Shown: piece by piece, positions 50,787 to 62,000 of the stretch
Position numbering within the stretch: position 1 is the first letter of the stretch
How the letters are laid out: every line of letters starts with the position of its first letter
Assembly: GCA_031253985.1 (NCBI GenBank)
Contig: JAIRVH010000137.1
Location: 62,001-126,000 of the forward strand
Direction of reading: 5' to 3'
DNA length: 64,000 nt
Origin: Sphingobacterium sp.
GTDB lineage: Bacteria; Bacteroidota; Bacteroidia; Sphingobacteriales; Sphingobacteriaceae
Translations under genes and position numbers: made by a program
The notes under the pieces: generated by a model
Told to the model about the DNA's origin: nothing
The model's input: the letters and a program-made list of their open reading frames with translations, nothing else
Database searches by the model: none

Positions 50787-52127
50787 ATGATGGAGTTAAG
50801 CCAACGAATAAAACAACGAGTAAGTAGACTGGACGAGAAATCTGTGGCCATTGTATTGGCCATTACAGCATTTTTGTGTTATACAAGTATGTATTCATTT
50901 AGAAAATCATTTACGGCATCTGCTTTTGCAAATGACACGATTTTTGGTGTCGATTACAAAGTATGTATGGTAGTCATTCAAATGCTAGGCTATTTGTTGT
51001 CAAAATTTTATGGTATAAAATTTATTTCAGAAAGCAAACAACGTAATAGAGGACGGTATTTCATCGGTTTGATTTGCATTTCATGGATAGGGCTTTTGGC
51101 TTTTGCGCTTTGTCCGAGACCTTGGAATGTTATTTTTCTTTTTATCAATGGTTTTCCCTTGGGCATGGTATGGGGATTGGTATTTAGTTATTTAGAAGGA
51201 AGGCGGTTTACAGAGATTATGGGAGCAGTTATGTCTGTGAGTTTAATCTTTGCTTCGGGACTAATTAAAACTGTTGGAAGATGGTTGATGTCTTCTTTTC
51301 ATATTACTGAATTTTGGATGCCATTTTTGACGGGTTTACTTTTTTTCCTGCCTTTTGTTTTTTGTGTATGGATTCTGGAAAATGCTCCCGGGCCAACAGT
51401 AGAGGACAAGAAGTTACGGACAGAGCGTGTTGCCATGGATAGTAAGATGCGAAGACACTTTTTTAGAACCTTTATGCCTGGTATTGTATTGACCATTATT
51501 GTTTATACCATGCTGACTATTTTAAGGGATGTGCGGGACAATTTTGAGGTAGAAATCTGGCAGATGCTACATGTAAAGGGGGCGGGTATTTTTGCAAAAG
51601 TTGATGGTACCATTTCCATTATTGTGCTTCTGCTAGTAAGTTGCTTGATTATGGTCAAAAACAATCTTAAAGCATTTAAGTTGATTCACTATATGATCAT
51701 TATAGGTTTTCTGACTGCAGGTATTTCTACTTATTTGTTTACGAAACAATGGATTGATGGTTTAAGCTGGATGTTGCTCGTCGGCTTGGGTTTGTATATG
51801 GCCTATATTCCATATAATGCCATATTTTTTGAGCGAATGATCGCTACATATCGCATGAAAAGTAACATTGGCTTTGTGATGTATATGGCGGATTCTATCG
51901 GCTATTTGGGTAGTTTTTTGATATTGGTAAATAAAGGGTTTATGCCAAATTCTGTTACCTGGGGAAATTACTTTATTCAATTGGTCTTTCTAGCCTCGAT
52001 TACCGGAGCGATTTTGGGTATCTTTTCTCTTTTCTATTTCGTCCGAAAAAAAGAGCAGATGAAAGGAAACGATAATGAGTTGCTCGCTCCCTGGCATACA
52101 ACAAAAGGAGAAGTGCAAATTAGTTAA
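50787..52127 (+). CDS. DUF5690 family MFS-like transporter
   Basis: 446 residues with about 11-12 membrane helices. The opening SVAIVLAITAFLCYTSMYSFRKSFTASAF matches the DUF5690 family, an MFS branch found in Bacteroidota. It is followed 17 nt later by the FAD oxidoreductase gene. The partner suggests import of an amine-bearing phosphonate such as 2-aminoethylphosphonate or an N-methyl derivative, but substrate evidence is only contextual. A second consecutive ATG is an alternative start. Confidence 0.85.
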   Translation: MMELSQRIKQRVSRLDEKSVAIVLAITAFLCYTSMYSFRKSFTASAFANDTIFGVDYKVCMVVIQMLGYLLSKFYGIKFISESKQRNRGRYFIGLICISWIGLLAFALCPRPWNVIFLFINGFPLGMVWGLVFSYLEGRRFTEIMGAVMSVSLIFASGLIKTVGRWLMSSFHITEFWMPFLTGLLFFLPFVFCVWILENAPGPTVEDKKLRTERVAMDSKMRRHFFRTFMPGIVLTIIVYTMLTILRDVRDNFEVEIWQMLHVKGAGIFAKVDGTISIIVLLLVSCLIMVKNNLKAFKLIHYMIIIGFLTAGISTYLFTKQWIDGLSWMLLVGLGLYMAYIPYNAIFFERMIATYRMKSNIGFVMYMADSIGYLGSFLILVNKGFMPNSVTWGNYFIQLVFLASITGAILGIFSLFYFVRKKEQMKGNDNELLAPWHTTKGEVQIS

Positions 52128-52144
52128 CTATACTTTTTATAAAG

Positions 52145-53299
52145 ATGAAAACAAATACATATGATTTAATTATTGTTGGGGGTGGGATTTTAGGAACTTT
52201 TCATGCTTATCACGCATTAAAAAAGGGATTGCGTGTGCTCCAGCTTGAAAAAGATAATTTTCCTGTGGGATCGACTGTTCGTAATTTTGGACAGGTGGTG
52301 CCATCGGGTATGGCTGGAGAATGGTTTGATTATGGCGTACGGGGACTCGAAATATACCAGTCCATTCAGAAAGAAATGGATATATCGGTTAGAAATAACG
52401 GTAGCATCTATATCGCTTCGGATAATGATGAAGTGCAGGTCCTTCATGAGCTTTCCAAGTACTATCAGACAAAGGGATATCAACATCAACTTTGGTCACA
52501 GGAACAGGTTTTATCCAAATATCCGGTGATGAATGCGGATTATGTCAGGGAGGCTATCTTTTTTCCGCAGGAGCTAAGTGTAGAACCGGAATCAATGATC
52601 AGCCAGCTGCATATTTATATGCAAAACAAATTCGCCGATTACACCCTGAAATATGACACCACAATTGTGGCCTGTGAGGATAAAAATGATGGGGTAACTG
52701 TAACAAGCAGTATATTACAGCATTTTGAAGGAAAGAAAATCCTTATATGCAATGGCTATGAATTCAAAATCTTATATCGATCGCTGTTTGATGATAGTGG
52801 TCTTGAAATTAGTAAGTTACAAATGATGCGCACCAAGCCGCTTGCACAAATCCAGTTGCCAGGGAATATCTTAACAGGATTGACCATTCGTCGGTATGAA
52901 AGCTTTGAGGAATATTGCCCCTCATTTCAAACAATTCCAATACCCGATCATTATCAGGAGCTGCGAGATAATGGGATTCATATCTTATTTAAACAAGCTA
53001 CGGATGGAAGTATTATTATCGGAGATTCTCATGAGTACGCAGCAGGCAATCGACTGGATGAACTGGGCTTTTCTGTAAATTCTTACATCAATGAATTGAT
53101 GATTACAGAAGCTAATCGTATCATACCCATGAACCGCGAATGGATTTCATCTTCCTGGGCAGGCTATTATTCGCAGCATAAAGATCATATACTTGAAGTA
53201 GATGTTACAGCTAGAATACACGTTAGAACCGGTATCGGAGGGAAAGGAATGACAGCAAGTGCTGGATATGCCGAAAAGTCTATTGAAAAGCTTTTTTAG
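52145..53299 (+). CDS. FAD-dependent oxidoreductase, TIGR03364-like
   Basis: 384 residues. FAD-binding N-terminus DLIIVGGGILGTFHAYHALKKGLRVLQLEKD, then RNFGQVVPSGMAGEW and the C-terminal TGIGGKGMTASAGYAEK. This matches the DAO-like family often found beside aminophosphonate catabolism genes; I recall a member acting on N-alkylated 2-aminoethylphosphonate. It directly follows the DUF5690 transporter gene. No phosphonatase or transaminase gene is in view, so the downstream steps, if any, are encoded elsewhere. Confidence 0.87.
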   Translation: MKTNTYDLIIVGGGILGTFHAYHALKKGLRVLQLEKDNFPVGSTVRNFGQVVPSGMAGEWFDYGVRGLEIYQSIQKEMDISVRNNGSIYIASDNDEVQVLHELSKYYQTKGYQHQLWSQEQVLSKYPVMNADYVREAIFFPQELSVEPESMISQLHIYMQNKFADYTLKYDTTIVACEDKNDGVTVTSSILQHFEGKKILICNGYEFKILYRSLFDDSGLEISKLQMMRTKPLAQIQLPGNILTGLTIRRYESFEEYCPSFQTIPIPDHYQELRDNGIHILFKQATDGSIIIGDSHEYAAGNRLDELGFSVNSYINELMITEANRIIPMNREWISSSWAGYYSQHKDHILEVDVTARIHVRTGIGGKGMTASAGYAEKSIEKLF

Positions 53300-53310
53300 A
53301 TTAAAAATGT

Positions 53311-53352
53311 CGAAGAGCTTCGCTATCCCTTAGCGAGGCTCTTTTGTTTTTT
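53311..53352 (+). terminator. Terminator after the FAD oxidoreductase gene
   Basis: AAGAGCTTCGCTA and TAGCGAGGCTCTT (one mismatch pair inside) form the stem, followed by TTGTTTTTTG. Confidence 0.8.
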
Positions 53353-53528
53353 GCCGCAGCGACTTGTTAAATAACATTCTTCCTGGGAAGTTTAGACCAA
53401 TATTTTCTTTGCATTTTTCGATTGATTTTTTCTAATCCGTTTCCAGTGGCTTAGGGGTGGACCGTTTTTTTGCACCTTGATAAAGCGACTGTCATGAAAG
53501 CTAATTAGTAAATAACTTATTTATTAGG

Positions 53529-53576
53529 AAGATCTGTTATAGATCTTTTTAATTGCATCAACTATTTTAATAGTTG
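53529..53576 (+). promoter_or_regulatory. Two small hairpins in the leader before the hybrid kinase gene
   Basis: AAGATCT-gttat-AGATCTT followed by TTT (53529-53550), then CAACTATT-tt-AATAGTTG (53559-53576). They fall in the 390-nt gap before the kinase start. The first looks like a weak terminator or attenuator. Nothing else was recognised in 53353-53688. Confidence 0.35.
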
Positions 53577-53688
53577 TTTGTTCTTTATAAAACATTGCCT
53601 GATCAATACTTCCTTATTATTTAGGCGTTCAACAATGTTTTTATTAACTTCACGGACAAAATAAACCAGATCTAAATATTAGAAGTGA

Positions 53689-56600
53689 ATGGCAAATAAC
53701 GTTTTTCCTGCAAATGAGTTAAGAAGGATAGAAAAATTAAAGTCCTATGAGTTAATGGGGCTCGGAAAAGACCCAGAATTGGACGTTTTTGCCCAAGCGG
53801 CCTGTTTAATTACAGACTGTCCTGCTGCTTTAATTGCGATGATGGAGCAAGAAACACAGCGGATTCAGAGTTGCGTTGGGATGGAATTGGACACCGTTGA
53901 ACGGAAGAATACAGTCTGTCAATATACGATAATGAGTAAAGAGGTCCTTGTCATCGAAGACACTTTTGAAGACCCGCGCTCATCTTCCAATCCTTTGATT
54001 CGCGAAGGAAATATCCGTTTTTATGCTGGTGTTCCTCTTTTGGATGATGATGGCGATGCACTTGGGACAATCTGTGTAATTGATTTCCAGCCTAAAAAGC
54101 TGTCTGATAAACAAAGAGATTCACTGGCTGAACTTGGTAAGGCTGTAACTAAAATATTATTAGGTAAGAAACGAAAAGTACAGGCAGGTTACTTCTCCGA
54201 AATATTTCATTTAACCAACAATATTATTTGCGTATTGGATGAAGAACGCAATGTAAAAGAAGTCAACCCTGCATTTAGCAAAGTCCTAGGCCTGTCCAGA
54301 TCAACTAGTTTGGGCAAATCTATTTTTACATTGTTGGGAGATGTACAAAAGACCTTGGTTTCAGATTTAAGCCGGATCGAAGAAACAAAATATGGGGTTC
54401 AATCAACGACCACGACACCAATAGAAAATGGGCAGACGGTCGAGATTGAATGGCATTTTAAATATGATCCTATCAACCATGATATTCTGGCTTTTGGTAG
54501 AAACGTAACAAAAGAGCGTGAAGAAAAACTCAAATTGGAGAATTCCGAACGTAGATTCCGCAGCTTCTTTGAAAATGCAATTGGTCTTATGAGCATGCAT
54601 GATATGGAAGGCAATATTCTATCTGTCAATGAAAAAGGAAGAGAAATATTGCGTTACGCCAAAGATGAGGTTAAAGGGCTTAATCTAAAGCAGCTAGTTC
54701 CAGCACATCATGTAGGCATGGTTGAAGAATATCTCAAGCGCATTGCGGAAAATAGGGAGGATTCTGGTATGATGGTTTTACAAACCAAAGACGGTGAAGA
54801 TATCTCTTGGCTTTACCACAATATGCTGGAAACCGATGAGAATGGACGGTCTTATGTAGTCAGTACCGCATTGAATATGACGGATCGATTGCGGCTAGAG
54901 AATGATCTTTTACATACCAAACAAATCCTGGAGCAGACAAATGCTGTAGCCCAGGTTGGGGGATGGGAGGTGAATCTGGTCGAAAACAAGGTGTATTGGT
55001 CCGATTCGACCAAGTTAATTCATGGTGTAAGTCCTGATTTTACACCTGATTTTGAACATGCCATCGGATTTTATGAGCCAGAAAGCCAGGTTATTTTACG
55101 TCGGATTTTTGAAGATGCTATTAAGAATAGAACAGCTTATGATACAGAGTTACGTCTATTAAAGCAACATGGAGAGTCAATTTGGGTGCGGGTAAAAGGT
55201 ATTCCCGAATTTGAGAACGATGTTTGTAAGCGTGTATTTGGAATTATTCAGGATATAGATCATAGTAAATCGCTCTTTCTGGAATTGGAGCGTAAAGAAT
55301 CGATGTTACGTGCGTTTGTAGATTATGTCCCGGCGTCTGTTGCGATGTTTGACCGTGATTTTAACTATATTTCGGTCAGTAATCAATGGTTGGAAGATTT
55401 TCATGAAGGGACAAGTTTGCCGCCTAATAGCAACTTTTTTAAACTGTTTCCAAATATTCCGGAAGACCGGAAAAAAATCTACCTCGATGCGCTAGAAGGC
55501 GTACCTTATAAGAATACCGATGAGGTTATACAGGCCGGAGGAATTGCAGATGCACAACATTTCAATTGGGAAGTAAGACCATGGCATCTTGCAGACGGAA
55601 GTATAGGTGGCATCATTATTTTTACGCAAAACATTACGGAGTCGGTAAAAATAAATGATGAATTAAAATTAGCAAAAGACAGGGCTGATCTAGCGAGTAA
55701 AGCAAAGTCCGAATTCCTCGCGAATATGAGTCATGAAATTCGAACGCCATTAAACGGTGTGATCGGATTCTCAGATTTGTTGTTAAAGACACCGTTAAAT
55801 GATACGCAGTTACAGTACCTGGGTTACATCAATGAATCGGGAAATAGTCTATTGAATATTATCAATGACATTTTAGACTTTTCAAAAATTGAATCGGGTA
55901 AACTCGAATTATTTGTTGATAAATATAATGTATATGATGTAGCCAATCAGGTTATTAATGTTGTTCTCTATCAGGCTCAGCGAAAAGATGTCGAACTGCT
56001 TTTGAATATTGAGCAAGGTCTACCAGCTTTTGTCTGGGTTGATGAAGCACGTATTAAGCAAGTGTTGGTCAATTTACTGGGGAATGCTGTCAAGTTTACA
56101 GAAAAAGGCGAAATCGAATTTAAGATCAGTAAGCTTCGTAACGATAATGATAAATTAACCCTACGATTTGCAGTTAGGGATACCGGTATCGGAATTCCGC
56201 CAGAGAAGCAACAACGTATTTTTGATGCCTTCACACAAGAAGATAGCTCGGTAAGTAAGCGTTATGGCGGTACTGGACTCGGTTTGACAATTTCCAACAA
56301 CCTGTTGAAATATATGGGAAGTAAATTAAATCTGGAAAGTGAGCTCGGTGTTGGATCAACATTCTATTTTGATATTGAAGTGCAATGCGAGGAAATGGAA
56401 GAGGAGGATATAGATTTGCCTTTAAATCGTGTCCTTGTTGTCGATGATAACGCGAATAATCGGATGATCCTTCAGCATATGCTCTCCTATAAAAATGTCG
56501 AATCTGTCCTCGCAGAAAACGGTATGGAAGCCTTACAGTTACTCATGAAGGGCGAGCGTTTCGATGTTATTTTAATGGATTATCACATGCCGATATTATC

Positions 56601-57609
56601 GGGTCTCGAAACCATCGAAAAAATCAAAGAGCTGTTTAGAAAGCAAGAAGAAGGGATTCCATTGATCGTGTTGCATACTTCTTCGGAAGAACACGAGGTT
56701 ATTTCGGCATTTAGACAAGAAGAAAGGTCATTCTGCCTACTTAAACCTATTAAATCAGAAGAATTGTATTCGACTTTACGGCGGGCGATACAACAAAATA
56801 AAGAAGATGAAAGCCTGTTGAGAGCCCAGACAAACTTGTCCTTGTCAGGGGATTTATATGGTCAGGATGTTCAGGTTTTGCTAGCAGACGATAACGCGGT
56901 CAATATGGCCCTCAACTTAAGAATGATGGCTAGTATAATGCCAGGGGCGCGCTTAACTGAGGTGTCAGACGGGGCTCAGGCAATTCGTGCCTGTAGAGAA
57001 AAAATATTTGATTTTATTTTAATGGACGTTCAGATGCCAGAGGTGGACGGCATCGAAGCAACCAAACAGATCCGACTGATGGAAGGGTATGCCGAGACAC
57101 CTATTATCGGCGTTACAGCCGGTAATATATCGGGCGAAAAGGAACGCTGTCTGGCGGCAGGGATGTCGGACTTTTTAGCTAAACCCATTCGACAGCAGGA
57201 CTTATTCAAAGCGTTGGAAAAAGCAATGTTAGCTGTACAGCCTAGTGCTGCTGAATCCTCTGACTTTGAAGACTTAGATCAGCATTTGGACATGCGCCGT
57301 CTGGAAGAACAGGCAGGTGATGATCCTGCATTTTTATCCTTTTTTCTGGATCTGGTCATCAGGGAAATAACTGGATCCAGAAAGCAACTAACGGAGGCAG
57401 TGGATGCAAACGATATTGTGCGCGTTAAAGAACTCTTGCACAAGTTGCGGGGAACTTCGTCGACTGCTGGACTGGTTAAGCTGGCGCAAATGACTAAAGA
57501 CCTGGAGACAAGTTCGACGATTGAAGCTGACCTTGCGGTCGCTTTTGTAGCAATCGAACAAGAAATGGATATCGGACTGGAACTAATTACGAAAATCTTA
57601 AATAAATAA
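53689..57609 (+). CDS. Large hybrid sensor histidine kinase (GAF, PAS repeats, HisKA, HATPase, REC x2, Hpt)
   Basis: 1306 residues, cytoplasmic, no membrane helix. Order: GAF (~1-155; NTVCQYTIMSKEVLVIEDTF), about four PAS/PAC segments (~165-660), HisKA with phosphoacceptor His682 in MSHEIRTPLNGVIGFSDLL, HATPase (~780-905; NLLGNAVKFTEKG, DTGIGIPPEKQQRIFDAFTQ, GTGLGLTISNNLL), REC1 (Asp964 in ILMDYHMPILSG), REC2 (Asp1113 in ILMDVQMPEVDG) and Hpt (His1251 in LLHKLRGTSSTAGLVKL). An internal phosphorelay is therefore complete, ending at an Hpt that would pass phosphate to the adjacent single-domain regulator. The first gene of the polymer-synthesis module. Confidence 0.94.
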   Translation: MANNVFPANELRRIEKLKSYELMGLGKDPELDVFAQAACLITDCPAALIAMMEQETQRIQSCVGMELDTVERKNTVCQYTIMSKEVLVIEDTFEDPRSSSNPLIREGNIRFYAGVPLLDDDGDALGTICVIDFQPKKLSDKQRDSLAELGKAVTKILLGKKRKVQAGYFSEIFHLTNNIICVLDEERNVKEVNPAFSKVLGLSRSTSLGKSIFTLLGDVQKTLVSDLSRIEETKYGVQSTTTTPIENGQTVEIEWHFKYDPINHDILAFGRNVTKEREEKLKLENSERRFRSFFENAIGLMSMHDMEGNILSVNEKGREILRYAKDEVKGLNLKQLVPAHHVGMVEEYLKRIAENREDSGMMVLQTKDGEDISWLYHNMLETDENGRSYVVSTALNMTDRLRLENDLLHTKQILEQTNAVAQVGGWEVNLVENKVYWSDSTKLIHGVSPDFTPDFEHAIGFYEPESQVILRRIFEDAIKNRTAYDTELRLLKQHGESIWVRVKGIPEFENDVCKRVFGIIQDIDHSKSLFLELERKESMLRAFVDYVPASVAMFDRDFNYISVSNQWLEDFHEGTSLPPNSNFFKLFPNIPEDRKKIYLDALEGVPYKNTDEVIQAGGIADAQHFNWEVRPWHLADGSIGGIIIFTQNITESVKINDELKLAKDRADLASKAKSEFLANMSHEIRTPLNGVIGFSDLLLKTPLNDTQLQYLGYINESGNSLLNIINDILDFSKIESGKLELFVDKYNVYDVANQVINVVLYQAQRKDVELLLNIEQGLPAFVWVDEARIKQVLVNLLGNAVKFTEKGEIEFKISKLRNDNDKLTLRFAVRDTGIGIPPEKQQRIFDAFTQEDSSVSKRYGGTGLGLTISNNLLKYMGSKLNLESELGVGSTFYFDIEVQCEEMEEEDIDLPLNRVLVVDDNANNRMILQHMLSYKNVESVLAENGMEALQLLMKGERFDVILMDYHMPILSGLETIEKIKELFRKQEEGIPLIVLHTSSEEHEVISAFRQEERSFCLLKPIKSEELYSTLRRAIQQNKEDESLLRAQTNLSLSGDLYGQDVQVLLADDNAVNMALNLRMMASIMPGARLTEVSDGAQAIRACREKIFDFILMDVQMPEVDGIEATKQIRLMEGYAETPIIGVTAGNISGEKERCLAAGMSDFLAKPIRQQDLFKALEKAMLAVQPSAAESSDFEDLDQHLDMRRLEEQAGDDPAFLSFFLDLVIREITGSRKQLTEAVDANDIVRVKELLHKLRGTSSTAGLVKLAQMTKDLETSSTIEADLAVAFVAIEQEMDIGLELITKILNK

Positions 57610-57613
57610 TGAT

Positions 57614-57970
57614 ATGTTGATTTTAATAGCTGAAGACGACGAATTGATACTGCGTACTGTTGAACACAAACTAGTAAAAGAAGGACACGACGTGGTGCTG
57701 ACCAGAAATGGCCGTGAAGCCATTGAAAAAATTAATGAGCTGGATTTGGATTTGGTGGTTACGGATATTATGATGCCTTTTGCTTCTGGTATTGAAATTC
57801 TTTCAGCGATAAAAAGTATAGGAAAGAAGATTCCGGTTATTGTATTGTCGAGTATGGGGCAGGAAGAGGTCGTGGTCGATGCCTTTGATTTAGGAGCATC
57901 GGATTTTATGGTTAAGCCATTTAGTCCAAACGAACTCATTTTAAGAATAAAACGCTTAACAAATAAATAA
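57614..57970 (+). CDS. Single-domain response regulator (CheY-like)
   Basis: 118 residues, a stand-alone receiver: acidic pocket LIAEDDELIL, phosphoacceptor in LVVTDIMMPFASGIEIL, Thr/Ser in VIVLSSMG and Lys in DFMVKPFSPNELI. No output domain, so it acts by protein contact. It starts 4 nt after the hybrid kinase stop and is followed after 9 nt by the HEAT-repeat gene. Likely receives phosphate from the Hpt domain and acts on the neighbouring HEAT or synthase protein. Confidence 0.92.
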   Translation: MLILIAEDDELILRTVEHKLVKEGHDVVLTRNGREAIEKINELDLDLVVTDIMMPFASGIEILSAIKSIGKKIPVIVLSSMGQEEVVVDAFDLGASDFMVKPFSPNELILRIKRLTNK

Positions 57971-57979
57971 AGTTAATTT

Positions 57980-59047
57980 ATGCATCACCACATCCAGCTG
58001 CATGAGCTTATACTAGCGATTGTTATCGTGTTGATTTTAGTATTGCTTTTAATCATCACGGTGTTGGCCTATAGTTTCTATAGCTATCGGATCTTGCACA
58101 ACAGACAATCCTGGCGGCAGATCATCGAGTATAAGATTATGGAGACAATTGTTGGAAGCGATGACAGCGACGATAGAGATCGGGAATTTGCAGAACATTT
58201 AAAGGAACCTTCATTTCGGGCACTTTTCTTAGATGTACTCGTCGACTCGGATAGGAAGTTTTCAGGTGGGGCTAAACAGTCGATCAATAGATTGTTTCAT
58301 GATTTTAAATTGGAAGACGAAGCCTGGAGAAAACTTAGGCATCGAAGAGCTTATTTGGTTGCCGGTGGTGTACAGGAGCTCGCGGCGATGAATGTCGAAC
58401 AAGCAATCCCCGAGATAACAGATAAGTTAAACGATCCCCGTACAGCCGTTTATCAGGAGGCTCAATATGCAATTGTAACTTTTAAGGGATATGAAGGGCT
58501 CGGTTTTTTGGAACATTTTGATAGGCCGCTATCAGACTGGCAGCAACTTCGTCTTTTGTACTCTATTCATGATATACCTGAAAGTTCTGATTTACATGTC
58601 GATACCTGGATTAAGAGTACAAATGATACAGTTGTTGTATTCACCTTACGACTGATCCGGAAATTTAGATTAATGACGTTTTATACAGAAGTTTTTCATC
58701 TATTGAACCATTCCTCTACAAAGGTTCGAGTACAGGCCATACGGACTTTGCAGGCGATTGAGAACAGTACGACAATCCAACAATTTATGTCCATTTTTGG
58801 CCAGCAGCCCATTGAGGTACAAAATGAGATCCTAAAAGCCATGAAGGTTGCCAAAAGTAGAGAATGTGAACGCTTTCTAAAGGATCAATTGTGGAATCAT
58901 ACTGCGGTGTCTATTAAAATCTCCGCGGCAGAAGTACTTGTAGTTTTGGGAGAAGAACAATATTTACGTGATATTTCACAAAATGAAGATACTTACGACG
59001 AACTAATACAAATCATTAAACACGCTTTGCAAGAGAAAAAATGTTAG
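57980..59047 (+). CDS. Membrane-anchored HEAT-repeat protein
   Basis: 355 residues. One N-terminal membrane helix (ELILAIVIVLILVLLLIITVLAYSFYSY), then cytoplasmic helical repeats of HEAT type; repeats are clear at VQELAAMNVEQAIPEITDKLNDPRTAVYQEAQYAIVTF and in LLNHSSTKVRVQAIRTLQAIENSTTIQQF. HEAT proteins act as scaffolds. Its stop overlaps the synthase start (7 nt shared), indicating coupled translation and probably a physical complex. It may carry the response regulator signal to the synthase. Confidence 0.85.
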   Translation: MHHHIQLHELILAIVIVLILVLLLIITVLAYSFYSYRILHNRQSWRQIIEYKIMETIVGSDDSDDRDREFAEHLKEPSFRALFLDVLVDSDRKFSGGAKQSINRLFHDFKLEDEAWRKLRHRRAYLVAGGVQELAAMNVEQAIPEITDKLNDPRTAVYQEAQYAIVTFKGYEGLGFLEHFDRPLSDWQQLRLLYSIHDIPESSDLHVDTWIKSTNDTVVVFTLRLIRKFRLMTFYTEVFHLLNHSSTKVRVQAIRTLQAIENSTTIQQFMSIFGQQPIEVQNEILKAMKVAKSRECERFLKDQLWNHTAVSIKISAAEVLVVLGEEQYLRDISQNEDTYDELIQIIKHALQEKKC

Positions 59048-62000
59048 AGTTTTCCCATATTGTATACGAAATTATAGTTTGGTTATTTTTACTGTACTCT
59101 GCTGCAGTGTTCATAATCTATGCCTGGATAGGATTATATGCTTATGGAGCTGTATTTCGTTATAAACACAATAACACGTTTACAGATTATAGCATTATTG
59201 CCACAAACCCCAATGCACCTACATTCAGTCTAATTGCACCAGCTTATAACGAGGGGATGACCATCGTTGAGAATGTACGTTCTCTGTTGTCGCTTTATTA
59301 CCATAATCTCGAAATTATTATTGTGAATGACGGTAGTAAGGATGACTCTATTTTGAAATTAATAGAATCTTATGAACTTGAACCGACCTCTTTTTTTGTT
59401 CAGGGAAATATCGAAACGAAGTTAATCAGGGGAATTTATAAAAGTAAGAACCCTGCCTTTAAGAAACTGATCGTCGTCGACAAGGAAAATGGGGGTAAAG
59501 CTGACGCGCTCAATGTTGGTGTTAATATTTCTTCCGGTGATTACATTGTGTGTATCGATGTCGATTGTATTTTGGAACAGGATGCTATTTTAAAACTGGC
59601 GAAGCCATTTTTGGAACAGACCGACAAACGCGTTATTGCCTGTGGCGGTGTCATACGCCTAGCCAACAATTGTAATGTTGTCAATGGATCTGTCGTCGAT
59701 GTCAACCTACCTAAATCATGGCTGGGGCGTACTCAGGCCTTAGAGTATATCCGAGCTTTTATATTAGGCCGGATGGCTTGGTCCCGGGCTTCTGGGTTAA
59801 TTCTTATTTCAGGAGCATTTGGCGCTTTCGATCGGGAGATCGTATTGGCTTGTGGTGGTTATGATCGAAATACGGTCGGTGAGGATATGGAGCTTGTTGT
59901 TCGGATGCGACGTTATATGGAGGAGCAAAAGCAAGCCTATGAAGTGGTTAATATTCCTGATCCTTTGTGCTGGACGGAGGTGCCCGAATCGAAAGAGGTT
60001 TTACGTAAGCAGCGTAACCGTTGGATGAGAGGTACGATGGAAACCCTATGGAAACATCGGAAGCTAATGTTCAATCCGAAATACGGACGTTTTGGTATGG
60101 TCAGTATGCCATACTGGTTCTTTTTTGAGTTCTTGGGACCTATAGTTGAATTTACAGGTTACATCGTCTTTTTGATCTTTTTTATTTTAGGCATAATCAA
60201 TTGGCCATTTTTCTTCGCATTATTTGCACTCGTCATTGCTTCAGGAATTTTATATTCTATTTATGCGATTTTGGTTGATCTTGTTAGCCATCAGGTCTAT
60301 TCAAAGAAACGGGATCTTTCTACTTTAATTACCACTGCTATTCTTGAACCCTTGTATTTTCACCCTATCGTTGTTAAAGCAGGCGTACAGGGAGTGGTCG
60401 ATTACTTTCGTAAACAGCATGGCTGGGGCGAAATGACGCGGCAAGGCTTTCAGCAAAAGGATGCCAATGAGTCCATTTGGAAATATTTTGGCCAGCGAAT
60501 AAATGTATCGTTACAGAGCCTCGGGCCGGTGATGTTGGTTTTCTTTGCTTTGTATATGTTATCTGTCGGCGTTGAATGGTGGTGGTATGGCCGCCGTTTT
60601 ACGCAGCTTTCGGAATCACATGCCGGGAAATATCTCTTTTTCGATAATCTGGTATTTCTCTTTCAATCTTTAGGTTTTCTGGGGATAGCTTATTTGTTGC
60701 TTCAGTTTTTAAGCAGTTTTTGGGCGAGATTGTTATTGGTCATCTCATTCTCTTTTATGGTCGTCATGCAATTCATCCTGTTTTTATATTTCGGCGAATC
60801 AAGAAACCTGCTCGGGGCCGATATGTTTTATTACAGTTCGGAAGAGATGAAGCAAATTTTGGAAGCTAGCGGTATGCTGAGTTTTACCAACATTGCTTTA
60901 CTCTTATTGCTGATTGTGATCTCTTGGGTTCCGCTTTGGATAGCCAACAAACAGACTTTCAAAAAATCCTATACCGGTATCGCATTGCTATCTTTGGGGG
61001 TCGTATCATTTTTTATCTCCTCGGCTTCAATTTTGGGTAATGGTTCAGAAAAAGATGAATTTGTAGCCAATGCAAGCCGCAGTAAGTGGCGTTATTTTTT
61101 CGAATCCAATTTATCGAATTATGTGGATGAGCATCCGGGGATGCTCGCTATGTTCAATAAGGACGACGATGATGCAAAAGTGCTGGATACCAAATTCCCC
61201 TTCCTGAAAAAAGAAGATACCAAGGATTTCCTGGGGACCTATTTGCAGAAAACAACGAAGGCACCCAATTTGGTCTTTCTTATTATCGAAGGGTTAGGGC
61301 ACGCATATAGTTCTGAAAATGGCTATATCGGTAATTTTACGCCGTTTATAGGCTCATTAAAAAAGCAGTCATTGTATTGGGATAATAATATGAGTTCTTC
61401 CGGTCGGACATTTTCCGTGTTGCCTACCATAACAGGTTCATTGCCATTTGCGATGCATGGTTTTCTTGAACAGGATACCTTGCCTGATAATTTTAACCTA
61501 TTCAATATTCTGAAGAGCAATGGCTTTAACACCGGATTTTTCTATGGTGGTCACTCCAATTTCGATTTCATGAAAAAATTCATGGACTATAATAAAATCG
61601 ATATGCTCATTGACCAGGCCGCTTTTGGGCCACCTTATAAAAAGCTGCCTGAAAAAGGAGGGGAGAGCTGGGGCTACGAGGATCAAGCCGTATTTAGTAA
61701 ACTGCTCGAAGTTCAAAAAGTACAGGAGCATCCCTATTTTCATGTTCTTTTGACTTTATCTACACATAATCCATTTTTGATTAATAATACGGCTCATTAT
61801 GAACAGTTATTTGATCAGCGGATAGCGACATTGAACCTTACGCCGGATCAAAAAAAGTGGGCTTTAGAAAACCGGACCCAGCTTGTTTCCGTACTGAATC
61901 TGGATGAAGCGATGGAACAGTTCTTTAATGAATATAAAAAGAGAGCAGATTTTGCAAATACAATTTTTGTAATAACAGGAGATCATGCAATGCCTGAGAT

